This document shows positions 49,009-57,982 of a stretch of DNA of 64,000 nucleotides, in pieces. Both the position numbers and the translations under genes were made by a program. The notes under the pieces are model-generated. The model had not been told where the DNA came from. It did no database searches and was given only the letters and a program-made list of their open reading frames with translations. How positions within the stretch are numbered: position 1 is the first letter of the stretch; the number at the start of each line of letters is the position of its first letter. Source of the DNA: Myxococcales bacterium (GTDB taxonomy: Bacteria; Lernaellota; Lernaellaia; Lernaellales; Lernaellaceae); assembly GCA_012517325.1 (NCBI GenBank), contig JAAYVF010000009.1, forward strand, positions 1 through 64,000, read 5' to 3'.

Positions 49009-49290
49009 GATTCCCCGATAAAATCCGCCGCCGGCATGAAAAAATCTCAATTCCGCGCCGGCGGATCGCTAAAAATAATTCGGAAACGCCGTTTTCCGAC
49101 TGATGGGCCATTATAATCCAATTTCGACCGATCGGCAAATTGTTTGGCGGACTTGGCGCGGCGCGCCGTCGCGGCCGGAACCCGGCGCTATACCGCGCCC
49201 CGCGACGGGCTTGCCCCTCGCCGCCGAATGGTGGCAAATGAATTAAATGCCGTTCGCCCCGCTTACCCGATCGGCGCAAGGAGGGCCGCC

Positions 49291-50565
49291 ATGGCGCGCA
49301 ATAAAAAAGCCAACCACCGCAACTTACTCGTCGGTTTCGCCAAGCGGGACCTCACCCCGCCCCTGCCGTTTCCGCTGGCCGGAATGGCCACCAAGCAGGA
49401 ACGGCTGGCCGAGCGCGTCCGCGACCCGCTTTACGCCCGCGCCATGGCCTTCGGCAACGGCCGCCGCACCGTGCTGGTCATCGCCGGCGACCTGTTGATG
49501 ATCACCGCGCCGCTGCGCGAGGCGGTCGAGCGGCGGCTGGCCGAACGGCAGGTTCAATACGCCGGCCTGATGCTGTCGGCCACCCATTCGCACTCATCGA
49601 CCGGCGGTTATTGGGATGCGCCCTCGGCCCGGTTGTTCATGGGCGCGTACCGGCCCGAAATCTTCACCCGGCTGGCCGAGGGCATCGCCGCGGCGGCCGA
49701 GGCGGCGGTGGACGATCTGCGGCCGGCCTCGCTCGATTACGGCGAGACGCAGACCAGCTACCTCAATTACAACCGCCGCTTCAAGGAAGGCGCCATCGAC
49801 CGCACCCTGGGCGTGCTGACGGTGCGGCGCGAGGACGACACTTTGCGCGTGTTGACCTTCGGCGCGCATCCGGTGGTCGTGGGCTTTCGCGATTACCACG
49901 CGGCGTCGGCCGATTACCCCGGCGAACTGCTCAAGACCTTCGCGGGCGAGGACGGGCTGTTTCTCGTCGGGCCGGTCGGTGGCGTCAACGTGCTGTACCC
50001 GGAAGGGCCGCTGGACGGCGACGTGCACCTGCATTTGCTCGCCCGCCTGCTGCGCGAGGAGGCCGACAAGGCGATCGCCGTCGCCCAACCGGTCCACGGC
50101 GACGCGGTGGCCTTCGCCGCCGGCGAGATGACCGTGCGGATCGTCGCCCCGCCGCTGCTGCCCGACCGCCTGCGCTGGCTGGACGCGGCGCTTTACCCCG
50201 TGCGGCTGTACGTGCGGCACTTCGGCCGCGGCGGCCTGCGCGACGGCATGCCCGCGCGCGTGCCGGTGGTGCGGGTCGGCGACCTGGTGTTCACCGGATT
50301 TCCGGCCGACCTGGGCGCGAGCGTGGGCCTCGCGGCGCGGGTGAAGATCGCGGCGCGCGGCCTGCGCCCGGCGGCGGTGGCGTCGCACACCGACGATTAC
50401 GTCGGCTACGTGCATCTGCCGGAGGACTATCAGCAATTCGCGTCCGCCGACAAGGGCGAGATGTGGATGAATATCTACGAAAACGCGATGGGCTTCGGCG
50501 GCCGCCACGTCGGCATTGAATTGCTGGACGCTTTCGAGGGCGCGCTGGCCGAGGTGTGCCGGTAA
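49291..50565 (+). CDS. Neutral/alkaline ceramidase-like hydrolase
   Basis: 424 residues from the ATG at 49291 (AAGGAGG 6 bases upstream). It matches the N-terminal catalytic domain of neutral/alkaline non-lysosomal ceramidases: LVGFAKRDLTPPLPFPLAG, DPLYARAMAF, VIAGDLLMI, the metal/active-site SATHSHSSTGGYWDA (about 95-110), and VLTFGAHPVVVG (second His). There is no signal peptide, so it is cytoplasmic or exported by another route. It should hydrolyse an amide bond in a lipid or similar amide; in bacteria lacking ceramide the substrate is usually unknown. It lacks the C-terminal Ig-like domain of full ceramidases. Confidence 0.85.
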   Translation: MARNKKANHRNLLVGFAKRDLTPPLPFPLAGMATKQERLAERVRDPLYARAMAFGNGRRTVLVIAGDLLMITAPLREAVERRLAERQVQYAGLMLSATHSHSSTGGYWDAPSARLFMGAYRPEIFTRLAEGIAAAAEAAVDDLRPASLDYGETQTSYLNYNRRFKEGAIDRTLGVLTVRREDDTLRVLTFGAHPVVVGFRDYHAASADYPGELLKTFAGEDGLFLVGPVGGVNVLYPEGPLDGDVHLHLLARLLREEADKAIAVAQPVHGDAVAFAAGEMTVRIVAPPLLPDRLRWLDAALYPVRLYVRHFGRGGLRDGMPARVPVVRVGDLVFTGFPADLGASVGLAARVKIAARGLRPAAVASHTDDYVGYVHLPEDYQQFASADKGEMWMNIYENAMGFGGRHVGIELLDAFEGALAEVCR

Positions 50566-50912
50566 CCGCGGCGGGAAAAATCGATTCATCCGTTTTACGA
50601 GCGACAAATCCGCGCGGCCATCCTTCATCCGTGTGAAGTAATTATCCATCAAGCTTTTCTCGCTTGTTCAATGAAGCATCGCTTATCAAATGAGACACTT
50701 AGTGTCAGGATATCTAACATTAGCCGATTATTTTTATTGACAAATCGACTGCATGGGGAGAAGATATATCCAGTTGTTGGATAACCATGAACTTCATGGC
50801 GGCGCCGAAAGGCTTGGAAATTGCGAATTCTCGTCGGTAAATTTTCCCTTTCTCGTTATCTTTTTGCGATATCCGCGATACTGAAAACTTGTTCCCCGAT
50901 CAGGAGATCCTA
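50566..50912. other. AT-rich intergenic stretch with a palindrome, no gene
   Basis: About 350 AT-rich bases without a plausible gene. It contains the dyad GACACT-T-AGTGTC (50694-50706) and a TTGACA at 50737-50742, with only weak -10 candidates (AAGATA or GATATA) behind it. AGGAG lies 6 bases before the start at 50913. It marks the left edge of a lower-GC segment. Confidence 0.5.
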
Positions 50913-51587
50913 ATGATCAGGAAAATTGGCCTGTTTCTTTTGATTTCAGTCTTTTTGGCAGGGATCTTTGTTGCGTTATCCAAGCAAGATCGTTCGGAAG
51001 CCCGGGAACCCATGAGCGACAGTTCCGATTTGCTGGATGAGGATCCTTACCTGGGCGACGGCGCTTATGCCGAATGGGCCGCCGACGGATCGGAAGCGAT
51101 CGGTCCCGATGGCGGCGCTTCCCTGGCGACGCTGATCGTCCACGGACGCGAAACCGAGGACATCGTGGTTCGGTTGACGTTGGTCGCCAATATCGGTGCG
51201 CTGCGTACGACCATTTTGGACGACGAGGTCGCGGTAGGCCAAAACGCCGAAACGGCAATCTCTTTGGATGTGCGGCCGGCGTTTTCCTTGCACTCGAAAC
51301 AACAAATGTACCCGACGAAGATCTCCGGAACCGTACAAGTCGTTTCATCGCCGCACCGCTATTTCAAGGGGCAGACGGTGCCCTATCGATACTTCGCGCT
51401 CAAAGGCGAACAAGCATCGATCTACGATGCTCAAACGTTTTTCGAAACCTATCCCCGTGGCGTGACCGACGAGTCCGAACTGGCGCGGGTGCAAAAACTC
51501 ATCGAATCCAACGAGGATCGCGGCGAGTTCGCACAAGGCGGCATCATTCCAGCGGGCGTGTATGAATCCGAGCCGTTGGAGAAGTAA
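50913..51587 (+). CDS. Secreted or membrane-anchored protein of unknown function
   Basis: 224 residues from the ATG at 50913. An N-terminal hydrophobic segment (IGLFLLISVFLAGIFVAL) could be an uncleaved anchor or signal. A polar, acidic stretch (SDSSDLLDEDPYLGDGAYAEWAADG) follows, then an Ig-like beta region (LATLIVHGRETEDIVVRLTLVANIGALRTTI, PTKISGTVQVVSSPHRYFKG) and a helical end. Family not recognised. The metalloprotease gene begins 36 bases downstream, so this may be its partner, for example a propeptide-like inhibitor or adaptor; that is inference from position. Confidence 0.6.
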   Translation: MIRKIGLFLLISVFLAGIFVALSKQDRSEAREPMSDSSDLLDEDPYLGDGAYAEWAADGSEAIGPDGGASLATLIVHGRETEDIVVRLTLVANIGALRTTILDDEVAVGQNAETAISLDVRPAFSLHSKQQMYPTKISGTVQVVSSPHRYFKGQTVPYRYFALKGEQASIYDAQTFFETYPRGVTDESELARVQKLIESNEDRGEFAQGGIIPAGVYESEPLEK

Positions 51588-51622
51588 GTAAAAACGAGTA
51601 ATGGTGGAAGGGGAAAGCGAAG

Positions 51623-52825
51623 ATGCCGCACAAGAAACTGGTGCCGATAGGTGCTTTGGTCATTTTAATGCTGATGACTTCATCCGCCTATGCGTTGAGC
51701 GTGAAAATCTGTTTTAAAATAGATTTGAATCTATATGATGCAATGGATGAGGCAGGTGATTACATCAATAGCAACATCCCAATCACTGGATATGGGATAA
51801 AAGCGAAGGTTGGCGAGAATGGTAACGGGCCGGTTCTTTTCGAGACGTGGACCGATAGTGATACGGGTTGTACGCCTTACCTGACCATGTCCTCCGCGAA
51901 ATCCTATTATATTCGAGCTTACAGCATGTCGAAATCGGTCGATACCAATTATGTCAAGGTGTATACGAGCAGTACGGAAGAGTATTATTTTACGAATACG
52001 CTCGACGCCGATTTTACTCCGGCTGCTTCCGGCACGTATACGTTCAATTATGATAATTTCCCGGATATCCTGGATGGTTTCAACGAAGGTAATGTCCTGG
52101 CGGTCGCCAGCTATGCCATTCGCCGTAAACCGGCGGGTTTGACTGCCGAATGGTTCAAGTTCTATCGCGAAACCTGCAGTGGTGACGGGCTCGGCAACGC
52201 CTGTTTTAAAAACGGCGCGATTTATATCGACGATGAAAATAATATCGCACAGAATAACAAAACCGGCATCACCCATGAAATGGGTCATGCGGTCGGGTAT
52301 AAATCCAATAATTACCAGAATGCGCTGCATGATTACACAGACACGGGTGATGATGACATATATGAAGGTGATGATGACAGTTCACCAACCCCAACTCCAT
52401 GGCCATGCTATTCAACCTCCGAAGGCCATCACGAGAATAGTCGTGAATTACAAAGGGGGGCTGCCGTGGAGGGTATTGCTCACTTTTATGCCGCTTCTAT
52501 TTGGAATATCAAAAATGATGGAGATTGTTGGTTTAGGGGTTTAGATTGCCAGGATGACGAAGACTATATGCATGATATATGCGATCCACCTTTCACAAAT
52601 CGAGCGGTCGAATCTGACTGGTTGCGGTTCTGGTGGGACGTGTACGAGGATATGGATCTGACGGTGGCCGAAATATTTGAATTGTGGGACTTGGCTAATC
52701 CGAACAATTGGACAAATGCATCTGTATTCGAACGGCTTCGCAATGCCGCCGATGCGATGAATCTGTCATTAACCCTTTGGGATAATCTGGCGGATGCCAA
52801 TGGCGTTGACCAGGGCGTATGGTAA
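51623..52825 (+). CDS. Secreted HExxH zinc metalloprotease-like protein
   Basis: 400 residues, with GGGGAAAGCG upstream of the ATG. The signal peptide is LVPIGALVILMLMTSSAYA-L. A beta N-terminal domain (VKICFKIDLNLYD, TDSDTGCTPYLTM) is followed by the zinc motif GITHEMGHAVGY (about 217). The position three after the conserved Gly is Ser rather than His/Asp of metzincins; a downstream AVEGIAHFYAASIW (about 285) could supply a glutamate third ligand, as in gluzincins. Between them sits an Asp-rich insertion (TGDDDIYEGDDDSSPTPTP). It is probably an extracellular protease; calcium binding by the insertion is possible. Confidence 0.72.
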   Translation: MPHKKLVPIGALVILMLMTSSAYALSVKICFKIDLNLYDAMDEAGDYINSNIPITGYGIKAKVGENGNGPVLFETWTDSDTGCTPYLTMSSAKSYYIRAYSMSKSVDTNYVKVYTSSTEEYYFTNTLDADFTPAASGTYTFNYDNFPDILDGFNEGNVLAVASYAIRRKPAGLTAEWFKFYRETCSGDGLGNACFKNGAIYIDDENNIAQNNKTGITHEMGHAVGYKSNNYQNALHDYTDTGDDDIYEGDDDSSPTPTPWPCYSTSEGHHENSRELQRGAAVEGIAHFYAASIWNIKNDGDCWFRGLDCQDDEDYMHDICDPPFTNRAVESDWLRFWWDVYEDMDLTVAEIFELWDLANPNNWTNASVFERLRNAADAMNLSLTLWDNLADANGVDQGVW

Positions 52826-52852
52826 ATATCCATTTGACAGAAGGGGTGTAAA

Positions 52853-53488
52853 ATGAATAAGACTATGACTAATAATCTTGTAATTGGAGTTATTTTATCT
52901 TTTCTTGTCCTTTTACTGCTTTCTTTCGTTTCATGCCAAAACGAAAACAATGATTCCGATGATGATAACGATTCGGAAGATACAACCCCCGAGCCGCCCG
53001 CCGGCACTTGGATCGACTACGACACCGATTTGATGTGGCAGAAAGAGATCGTCGATAATTGCTATGGCCTTTATTACACCTGGGATCTGGCGGTTGGATA
53101 TTGCGATTCGCTGGAGTTGGCCGGTTTTTCGGATTGGCGGTTGCCAACGATTTCCGAGTTGCGCTCGCTCGTGCGCGGGTGCGAAGTGACGATGACCGGC
53201 GGCGCTTGCGATATAACAGTTGATTGTACAAATTTGGGTTGTTTAAACAAAGCGTGTGACGGATGCCAATTGAAAACAAAGGCCGATGACCGATATTATT
53301 GGCCCGATAAATTGGAAGGAGAAGATAATACGGATAATATTTATTGGTCGGTCACCGAACAAGAGGAAAACAATTCGCTTGTTTGGACATTGGGTTTTAA
53401 AACAGCTCATATTGGAATAGAGGATAAGGAAAATATACTGGGATATGCGCTGACGACCCGTTGCGTGCGAACCATGACCGCGGAGTAG
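52853..53488 (+). CDS. DUF1566 lipoprotein, copy 1
   Basis: 211 residues. The signal ends at a lipobox (LLLSFVSCQNEN); a short acidic linker (NDSDDDNDSEDTTPEPPAG) leads to a DUF1566 (Lcl C-terminal-like) domain: GTWIDYDTDLMWQKEI, YCDSLELAGFSDWRLPTISE, LRSLVRGCEVTMTGGAC, then a Cys-rich variable part (CTNLGCLNKACDGC), YYWPDKL, IYWSVTEQ and LTTRCVRTM. The domain is thought to bind ligands at the cell surface. It is the first of three tandem copies; its DNA over the WIDYDT to TGGAC part is nearly identical to copy 2. AAGGGG precedes the ATG. Confidence 0.85.
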   Translation: MNKTMTNNLVIGVILSFLVLLLLSFVSCQNENNDSDDDNDSEDTTPEPPAGTWIDYDTDLMWQKEIVDNCYGLYYTWDLAVGYCDSLELAGFSDWRLPTISELRSLVRGCEVTMTGGACDITVDCTNLGCLNKACDGCQLKTKADDRYYWPDKLEGEDNTDNIYWSVTEQEENNSLVWTLGFKTAHIGIEDKENILGYALTTRCVRTMTAE

Positions 53489-53523
53489 TGGATAATCGAA
53501 AGCAAGGGAAAAACGGGAAAGAA

Positions 53524-54138
53524 ATGGGAAAGCGGCGCTTCCAGTTATTGCTGATATTGCTGTTCATTCTTTTTACAGTGATTTCGTGCAAGAATGATGA
53601 TGACGACGATTCCGGCTCCGATGAAGACCCAACCCCCGAACCTCCCGTCGGCACCTGGATCGACTACGACACCGGCCTGATGTGGCAGAAAGAGATCGTC
53701 GATAATTGTTATGGCCTTTATTACACCTGGGATCTGGCGGTTGGATATTGCGATTCGTTGGAGTTGGCCGGTTTTTCGGATTGGCGGTTGCCGACGATTT
53801 CCGAGTTGCGCTCGCTGGTGCGCGGTTGCGAAGTGACGATGACCGGCGGCGCGTGTGGCGTGATGGACGAGTGCGCCGACTATGATTGCCGAGATGATGC
53901 ATGTAGTGGTTGCAATTTAAAAAACGATACAGAGAATAAATATTATTGGCCAAATGATTTAAAAGGGGAGTCATTCACTGATAATGTATATTGGTCAATC
54001 ACCGAGGAAATCAATAATGCATCGTTTGTTTGGACGCTAGGTTTTATCATCGCTAATATTGAATCGGAAGAAAAAGAAAATACTCTGGGATATGCGCTGA
54101 CGACGCGTTGTGTACGAACCACAACTGACGAAATATAG
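53524..54138 (+). CDS. DUF1566 lipoprotein, copy 2
   Basis: 204 residues from the ATG at 53524 (weak GGGAAAG site upstream); a farther ATG at 53461 lies inside copy 1 and adds only polar residues. The lipobox is FTVISCKND, followed by DDDDDSGSDEDPTPEPPVG and the DUF1566 domain. The first half of the domain is almost identical at DNA level to copy 1, whereas the Cys-rich segment (CGVMDECADYDCRDDACSGC) and what follows differ strongly. It begins about 35 bases after copy 1 ends. Likely a surface-exposed ligand-binding lipoprotein. Confidence 0.84.
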   Translation: MGKRRFQLLLILLFILFTVISCKNDDDDDSGSDEDPTPEPPVGTWIDYDTGLMWQKEIVDNCYGLYYTWDLAVGYCDSLELAGFSDWRLPTISELRSLVRGCEVTMTGGACGVMDECADYDCRDDACSGCNLKNDTENKYYWPNDLKGESFTDNVYWSITEEINNASFVWTLGFIIANIESEEKENTLGYALTTRCVRTTTDEI

Positions 54139-54160
54139 ATAGATAGATGGAATAGGTATA

Positions 54161-54781
54161 ATGATCATATTTCTTAAAAAGTATTCTCCATTATTAACGA
54201 TGGGGGTTTTATTTCTTCTGCTCTTCTTTTCGTGCCACGATGATGGCGACGATTCCTCCAACTCCGACAATGATCCAACCCCCGAACCTCCCGCCGGCAC
54301 CTGGATCGACTATAACACAAACCTGATGTGGGAAAAGGAAATTGCCGAGAATTCGTCGATTCTTTATTACCAATGGGAAAAAGCTATTGGATATTGCGAT
54401 TCGTTGGAGTTGGCCGGCTTTTCGGATTGGCGATTGCCGACGATTTCCGAACTGCGTTCACTGGTGCGCGGGTGCGAAGCGACAATGACCGGCGGCGCTT
54501 GCGGCGTGACGGACGAATGCACCGTCACCGATTGTCAAAACGAAGCATGTGTCGGTTGCGATTTATTAACCGATGCTGATAACGAATTCTTTTGGCCGAA
54601 GGAACTCGAGCGGGAATCTTCAACCGGCAATGAATATTGGTCATTTACTGAATTGGAAGATCACAAGGCCATGGTTTGGACATTGGGATTCATGATTGCC
54701 AACATCGAGAAACGAGATAAGGAAAATATTTTGGATTCGGCGACAACAACTCGTTGCGTGCGCACGATGGCCGCCGAGTAA
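54161..54781 (+). CDS. DUF1566 lipoprotein, copy 3
   Basis: 206 residues. The lipobox is LLFFSCHDD, then GDDSSNSDNDPTPEPPAG and a DUF1566 domain. The WRLPTISELRSLVRGCEATM core is shared with copies 1 and 2. The stretch after WIDYNTNLMWEKEI (AENSSILYYQWEKAIG) differs, while CGVTDECTVTDCQNEACVGC resembles copy 2 more than copy 1. This mosaic pattern suggests exchange between copies. It is the last gene before the convergent sulfatase-fold lipoprotein gene (about 35 bases between stops). Confidence 0.84.
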   Translation: MIIFLKKYSPLLTMGVLFLLLFFSCHDDGDDSSNSDNDPTPEPPAGTWIDYNTNLMWEKEIAENSSILYYQWEKAIGYCDSLELAGFSDWRLPTISELRSLVRGCEATMTGGACGVTDECTVTDCQNEACVGCDLLTDADNEFFWPKELERESSTGNEYWSFTELEDHKAMVWTLGFMIANIEKRDKENILDSATTTRCVRTMAAE

Positions 54782-54814
54782 GAAAGTCGATCGAGGGCCA
54801 GCCGCCAACCGTTT

Positions 54815-56581
54815 TTAAAAATACCCCAGCGTCCGCAACTTTTTCAGCATGTCGGGTTGAATGACGTCCTGCATCTGCTTGCTGGCCAGCGGCGGCGGGT
54901 CGGCGAAGGTCAGGATCGGCTCGGTGTAGACGCGGAAGGCGCCGTTTTCGAAGAGCCGGGGCTTGGCCGGATCGATTTCGCCGGACAACTCCGTTTCGCG
55001 CTCGTCTTCCGGATGCGCCTCGTTTTGCAGGCAGTCGCGGCAGGCGAAGGCGACGGTGACCGGCGCGTCGTCGGGATCGACCACGGCCAGCACGCCGTTC
55101 TCGCGCCCATGATCCTTCGCGTCGAACGACAGTTTGTTCGGCGAGCGTTGCAGCTCGTAGTCGGCCAGGTCGTGCATGCCGCCCTTGAACGGCAGTTCCT
55201 GCACCACGTCGGCGAACGAGCTGTAGCCGAGGTACTTGAAGGCGTAGATGAACCGCGCCCCGGTCGACAGCGAGCCGCGCCGCGTCTCCTCGCTGCCGGC
55301 GCCGCCCCACAGCAGCTTCCAACTCTTGCGCCACTTGTAGCCGGTTTCGGCGATCAGCGCCGCCTGCAGTTTTTTCGCCAGCTCGGGCTTTTCGGCCAGC
55401 AGGTTCGTCTTTTCCTGCGGGTCGGCGGCCAGGTCGAACAGCTTTTCCTCCATCGGCTGCATGAAAATGTGGGCGCGCGGCGAGTAGATGTACTTGTAAT
55501 GGCCGGAAATGATCGACATGCGGTTGGGCCCGACGTCGCAGGTTTCGGCGATGGCGTCGCGGTCGGCCGTTTCGCGGCCGTCGAAGAACGGCGTCAGGCT
55601 GGCGGCCTGCAGCGCGATCTTCGGCGTCAGGTGCTCCAGTTCCAGGACGGTCGGCAAGACGTCCTGCAGCCGGACCTGCGCGGCGATCCGTTTGCCGCGC
55701 GGAATGCCGGCGCCCAGCAGGATCAGCGGCACGTGCAACTGCTCCTGGTAAAGCGTGATGCCGTGCAGCACGCCCTGGTGTTCCAGAAATTCCTCGCCGT
55801 GGTCGGCCACGATGATCACCACGGTTTTGTCGAGCAGTTTTTCGGTTTCGAGGTAACGGACCAGGCGGCCGACCTGCCGGTCGGTGTAGCGGATTTCGTC
55901 GTCGTAGCGGCGCAGCAGGCAGGTCAGGGCCCGCTGGCTGACGGCCTTGTCGTCCGACATCAGAAAGTTGAGCGTGCCGCGGTCGCCGCCGGTCTGCCGG
56001 CAGAATTCGTCGTACTCGTCGACGTATTCCTTCGGCGGCTGGTAGGGCATGTGCGGGTCGAAGAGGTGCACGAAGGCGAAGAACGGCTTTTTGCCGTTCG
56101 CGCCGAGCCACTGGATGGCCTCGTCGACCGGCTTGTCGGCCGGCGCGTCCTCCTCCATCCAGAACGAATCGAATTTGCGGGCGAAGCCGAGGCTCTTGCC
56201 GACGTATTGGTGGGTGACGAACGCCGCGGACGCGAGGCCGGCTTCCTTCAGGTATTCGGGCAGGGTCGGCGTTTCGGGATGGATCGGCACGCCGACCAGC
56301 GCGGCGCCGTGCTGCGAACTGAGCAGGCCCGTGAACAGCGAGGCGTGCGACGGCGTCGTCCACGAGGACGGCGCCATGGCGTGCTCGAACAGCACGCCGC
56401 GGGCGGCCAGGGCGTCGATTTCGGGCGTCGTTTTCTTGGCGTAGCCGTAGCAGCTCAGGTGATCGGCCCGCAGGGTGTCGATCGAGATCAGCAGCACGTT
56501 CTTGGGCTTCGCCGACCCGGAACAATGCCAGCCGGCGAGGGCGGCGGCGAGGACGAGCAGCGGGAGCAGCAGCTTTTTCAT
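54815..56581 (-). CDS. Sulfatase-fold (alkaline phosphatase superfamily) lipoprotein, Thr-type, copy 1
   Basis: 588 residues, AAGGA upstream. The N-terminal signal ends near ALAGWHCSGS, an imperfect lipobox. The fold is shown by NVLLISIDTLRADHLSCYGY (metal-binding Asp) and VVIIVADHGEEFLEHQG (metal Asp-His). The nucleophile position reads SSWTTPSHASLFTGL, so Thr replaces the Cys/Ser that is converted to formylglycine in true sulfatases, and His replaces Arg. It is therefore more likely a phosphodiesterase or phosphotransferase type enzyme of the same superfamily than a sulfatase. The C-terminus ends LKKLRTLGYF, echoed in the second copy at 60.7-62.4 kb. Substrate unknown. Confidence 0.85.
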   Translation of the reverse strand: MKKLLLPLLVLAAALAGWHCSGSAKPKNVLLISIDTLRADHLSCYGYAKKTTPEIDALAARGVLFEHAMAPSSWTTPSHASLFTGLLSSQHGAALVGVPIHPETPTLPEYLKEAGLASAAFVTHQYVGKSLGFARKFDSFWMEEDAPADKPVDEAIQWLGANGKKPFFAFVHLFDPHMPYQPPKEYVDEYDEFCRQTGGDRGTLNFLMSDDKAVSQRALTCLLRRYDDEIRYTDRQVGRLVRYLETEKLLDKTVVIIVADHGEEFLEHQGVLHGITLYQEQLHVPLILLGAGIPRGKRIAAQVRLQDVLPTVLELEHLTPKIALQAASLTPFFDGRETADRDAIAETCDVGPNRMSIISGHYKYIYSPRAHIFMQPMEEKLFDLAADPQEKTNLLAEKPELAKKLQAALIAETGYKWRKSWKLLWGGAGSEETRRGSLSTGARFIYAFKYLGYSSFADVVQELPFKGGMHDLADYELQRSPNKLSFDAKDHGRENGVLAVVDPDDAPVTVAFACRDCLQNEAHPEDERETELSGEIDPAKPRLFENGAFRVYTEPILTFADPPPLASKQMQDVIQPDMLKKLRTLGYF

Positions 56582-56705
56582 GTCGGTCCATCCTTCGGAA
56601 CCAAGGGAGGCGCCATGTTAACGGTGGCCCGCCCCGGCGGCAAGGTCGGTCGGGGGCGCGACAATCCGAGCCGAACCGGCCGGTTTTTGCCACGTTTTTG
56701 ACTAG

Positions 56706-56733
56706 TTGCGGGGCCTTTGAAAATCGGTAATCT
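56706..56733 (+). promoter_or_regulatory. Candidate promoter of asnA
   Basis: TTGCGG (56706-56711) and TAATCT (56728-56733) are 16 bp apart, about 40 bases before the asnA start. The match is moderate. Confidence 0.45.
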
Positions 56734-56771
56734 AGAGGGCAAACGTGCCAACAATCCATGAGGTAACGGTC

Positions 56772-57902
56772 ATGACGGACAAACGAGCGGATTTAGCGGG
56801 ACCTGGTATCGGTACGTATGAAGAAATCGAACGCGTTTTACCCACCGATTATCGTTCACTGTTGTCTCCGAAGGATACGCAGAAGGCGATTTACGCCGTC
56901 AAGCAGTACATCGAACGGAACCTCTGCAAGAAACTCGGCCTGATGATGGTGGAAGTGCCGCTGATCGTCGACGCCGAGAGCGGCGTCAACGATTACCTGG
57001 ACCGCGACGGTTCGCGCGGGCCGGTGCAGTTCCACATCAACAACGACTACAACAAGAACCCGATCGAGGCGCAGGTCGTCCAGGCGGCGACCAAGTGGAA
57101 GCGCGTCGCGCTCAAACAATTCGACTGCAAGGTCGGCGAGGGCATCAACACCGATATGCGCGCCGTGCGCAAGGATTATTTCCTCGATCACGATCACAGC
57201 GCCTACGTCGATCAGTGGGACTGGGAGCGGGTCGTCACCGCCAAGCAGCGGAACCTCAAGTTCCTTAAGGAAATCGTTGGCAAGATCTGGAAGGTGATCG
57301 TCGGCGCCGAACGGTACGCGCAGCGGCTGTATCCGCAGTTGAAGGACCCGCGCTATCCGAACCTGCCCAAGGAACTGACGTTCCTGCACGCCGAGGAAAT
57401 TCTGGCGATGTATCCCGACCTGCCGCGCAAGCAGCGCGAGACGGCGATCCTGCAGAAATACCCGGCGGTGTTCATCATCGGCATCGGCTGGACGCTGGAG
57501 GACGGCTATCCGCATGAGATGCGGGCCGCCGATTACGACGATTGGGTCACGCCGACGGCGAAGATCAAAGGCAAACAGATGCACGGCCTCAACGGCGACA
57601 TCCTGGTCTGGAACCCGGTGACCAAGCGGCGGCACGAGCTGTCGTCGATGGGCATCCGCGTCACGGCGGATACGCTGCGGCAGCAGTTGGAAATCACCAA
57701 CCAGCTCGACTTTCTCAAGCTGCCGTACCACCAGGCGATCGTGAACGGCGAAATCCCGCTGTCGATCGGCGGCGGCATCGGCCAGTCGCGCACGCTGATG
57801 TACCTCCTGCGCAAAGCCCATCTGGGCGAAGTCAGCGTGACCGTGTGGCCGAAAATCCTGAAGAAGATCTGCGCCGAGAAGAAGATCTTCGTGCTCGAAT
57901 AA
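56772..57902 (+). CDS. asnA: Aspartate-ammonia ligase (asparagine synthetase A)
   Basis: 376 residues from the ATG at 56772 (GAGGT upstream); E. coli AsnA has 330. A class II aminoacyl-tRNA-synthetase-like fold that makes asparagine from aspartate, ATP and free ammonia. Conserved pieces are LGLMMVEVPLIVDAESGVND, PVQFHINNDYNKNPIEAQVV, ALKQFDCKVGEGINTDMRAV, SAYVDQWDWERVV and the motif-3-like SIGGGIGQSRTLMYLLRKAHLGEV. It is unrelated to the AsnB type encoded at 12.9 kb. The extra length lies partly in the insertion around YPQLKDPRYPNLPKELTFLH. Confidence 0.95.
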   Translation: MTDKRADLAGPGIGTYEEIERVLPTDYRSLLSPKDTQKAIYAVKQYIERNLCKKLGLMMVEVPLIVDAESGVNDYLDRDGSRGPVQFHINNDYNKNPIEAQVVQAATKWKRVALKQFDCKVGEGINTDMRAVRKDYFLDHDHSAYVDQWDWERVVTAKQRNLKFLKEIVGKIWKVIVGAERYAQRLYPQLKDPRYPNLPKELTFLHAEEILAMYPDLPRKQRETAILQKYPAVFIIGIGWTLEDGYPHEMRAADYDDWVTPTAKIKGKQMHGLNGDILVWNPVTKRRHELSSMGIRVTADTLRQQLEITNQLDFLKLPYHQAIVNGEIPLSIGGGIGQSRTLMYLLRKAHLGEVSVTVWPKILKKICAEKKIFVLE

Positions 57903-57982
57903 ACAAACCGCGTTCCGGCCGGCGAGGGGCGACGCGCCCGTGCCGCCGTCCGGCCGCGATCGGTTCGGGACAGCGCACGAAC

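Noticed and set aside
52853-54781. Diversity-generating retroelement with DUF1566 targets
   Set aside because: The variable segment is attractive, but no reverse transcriptase, template repeat or accessory gene is visible; differences are codon-wide and not limited to adenine positions.
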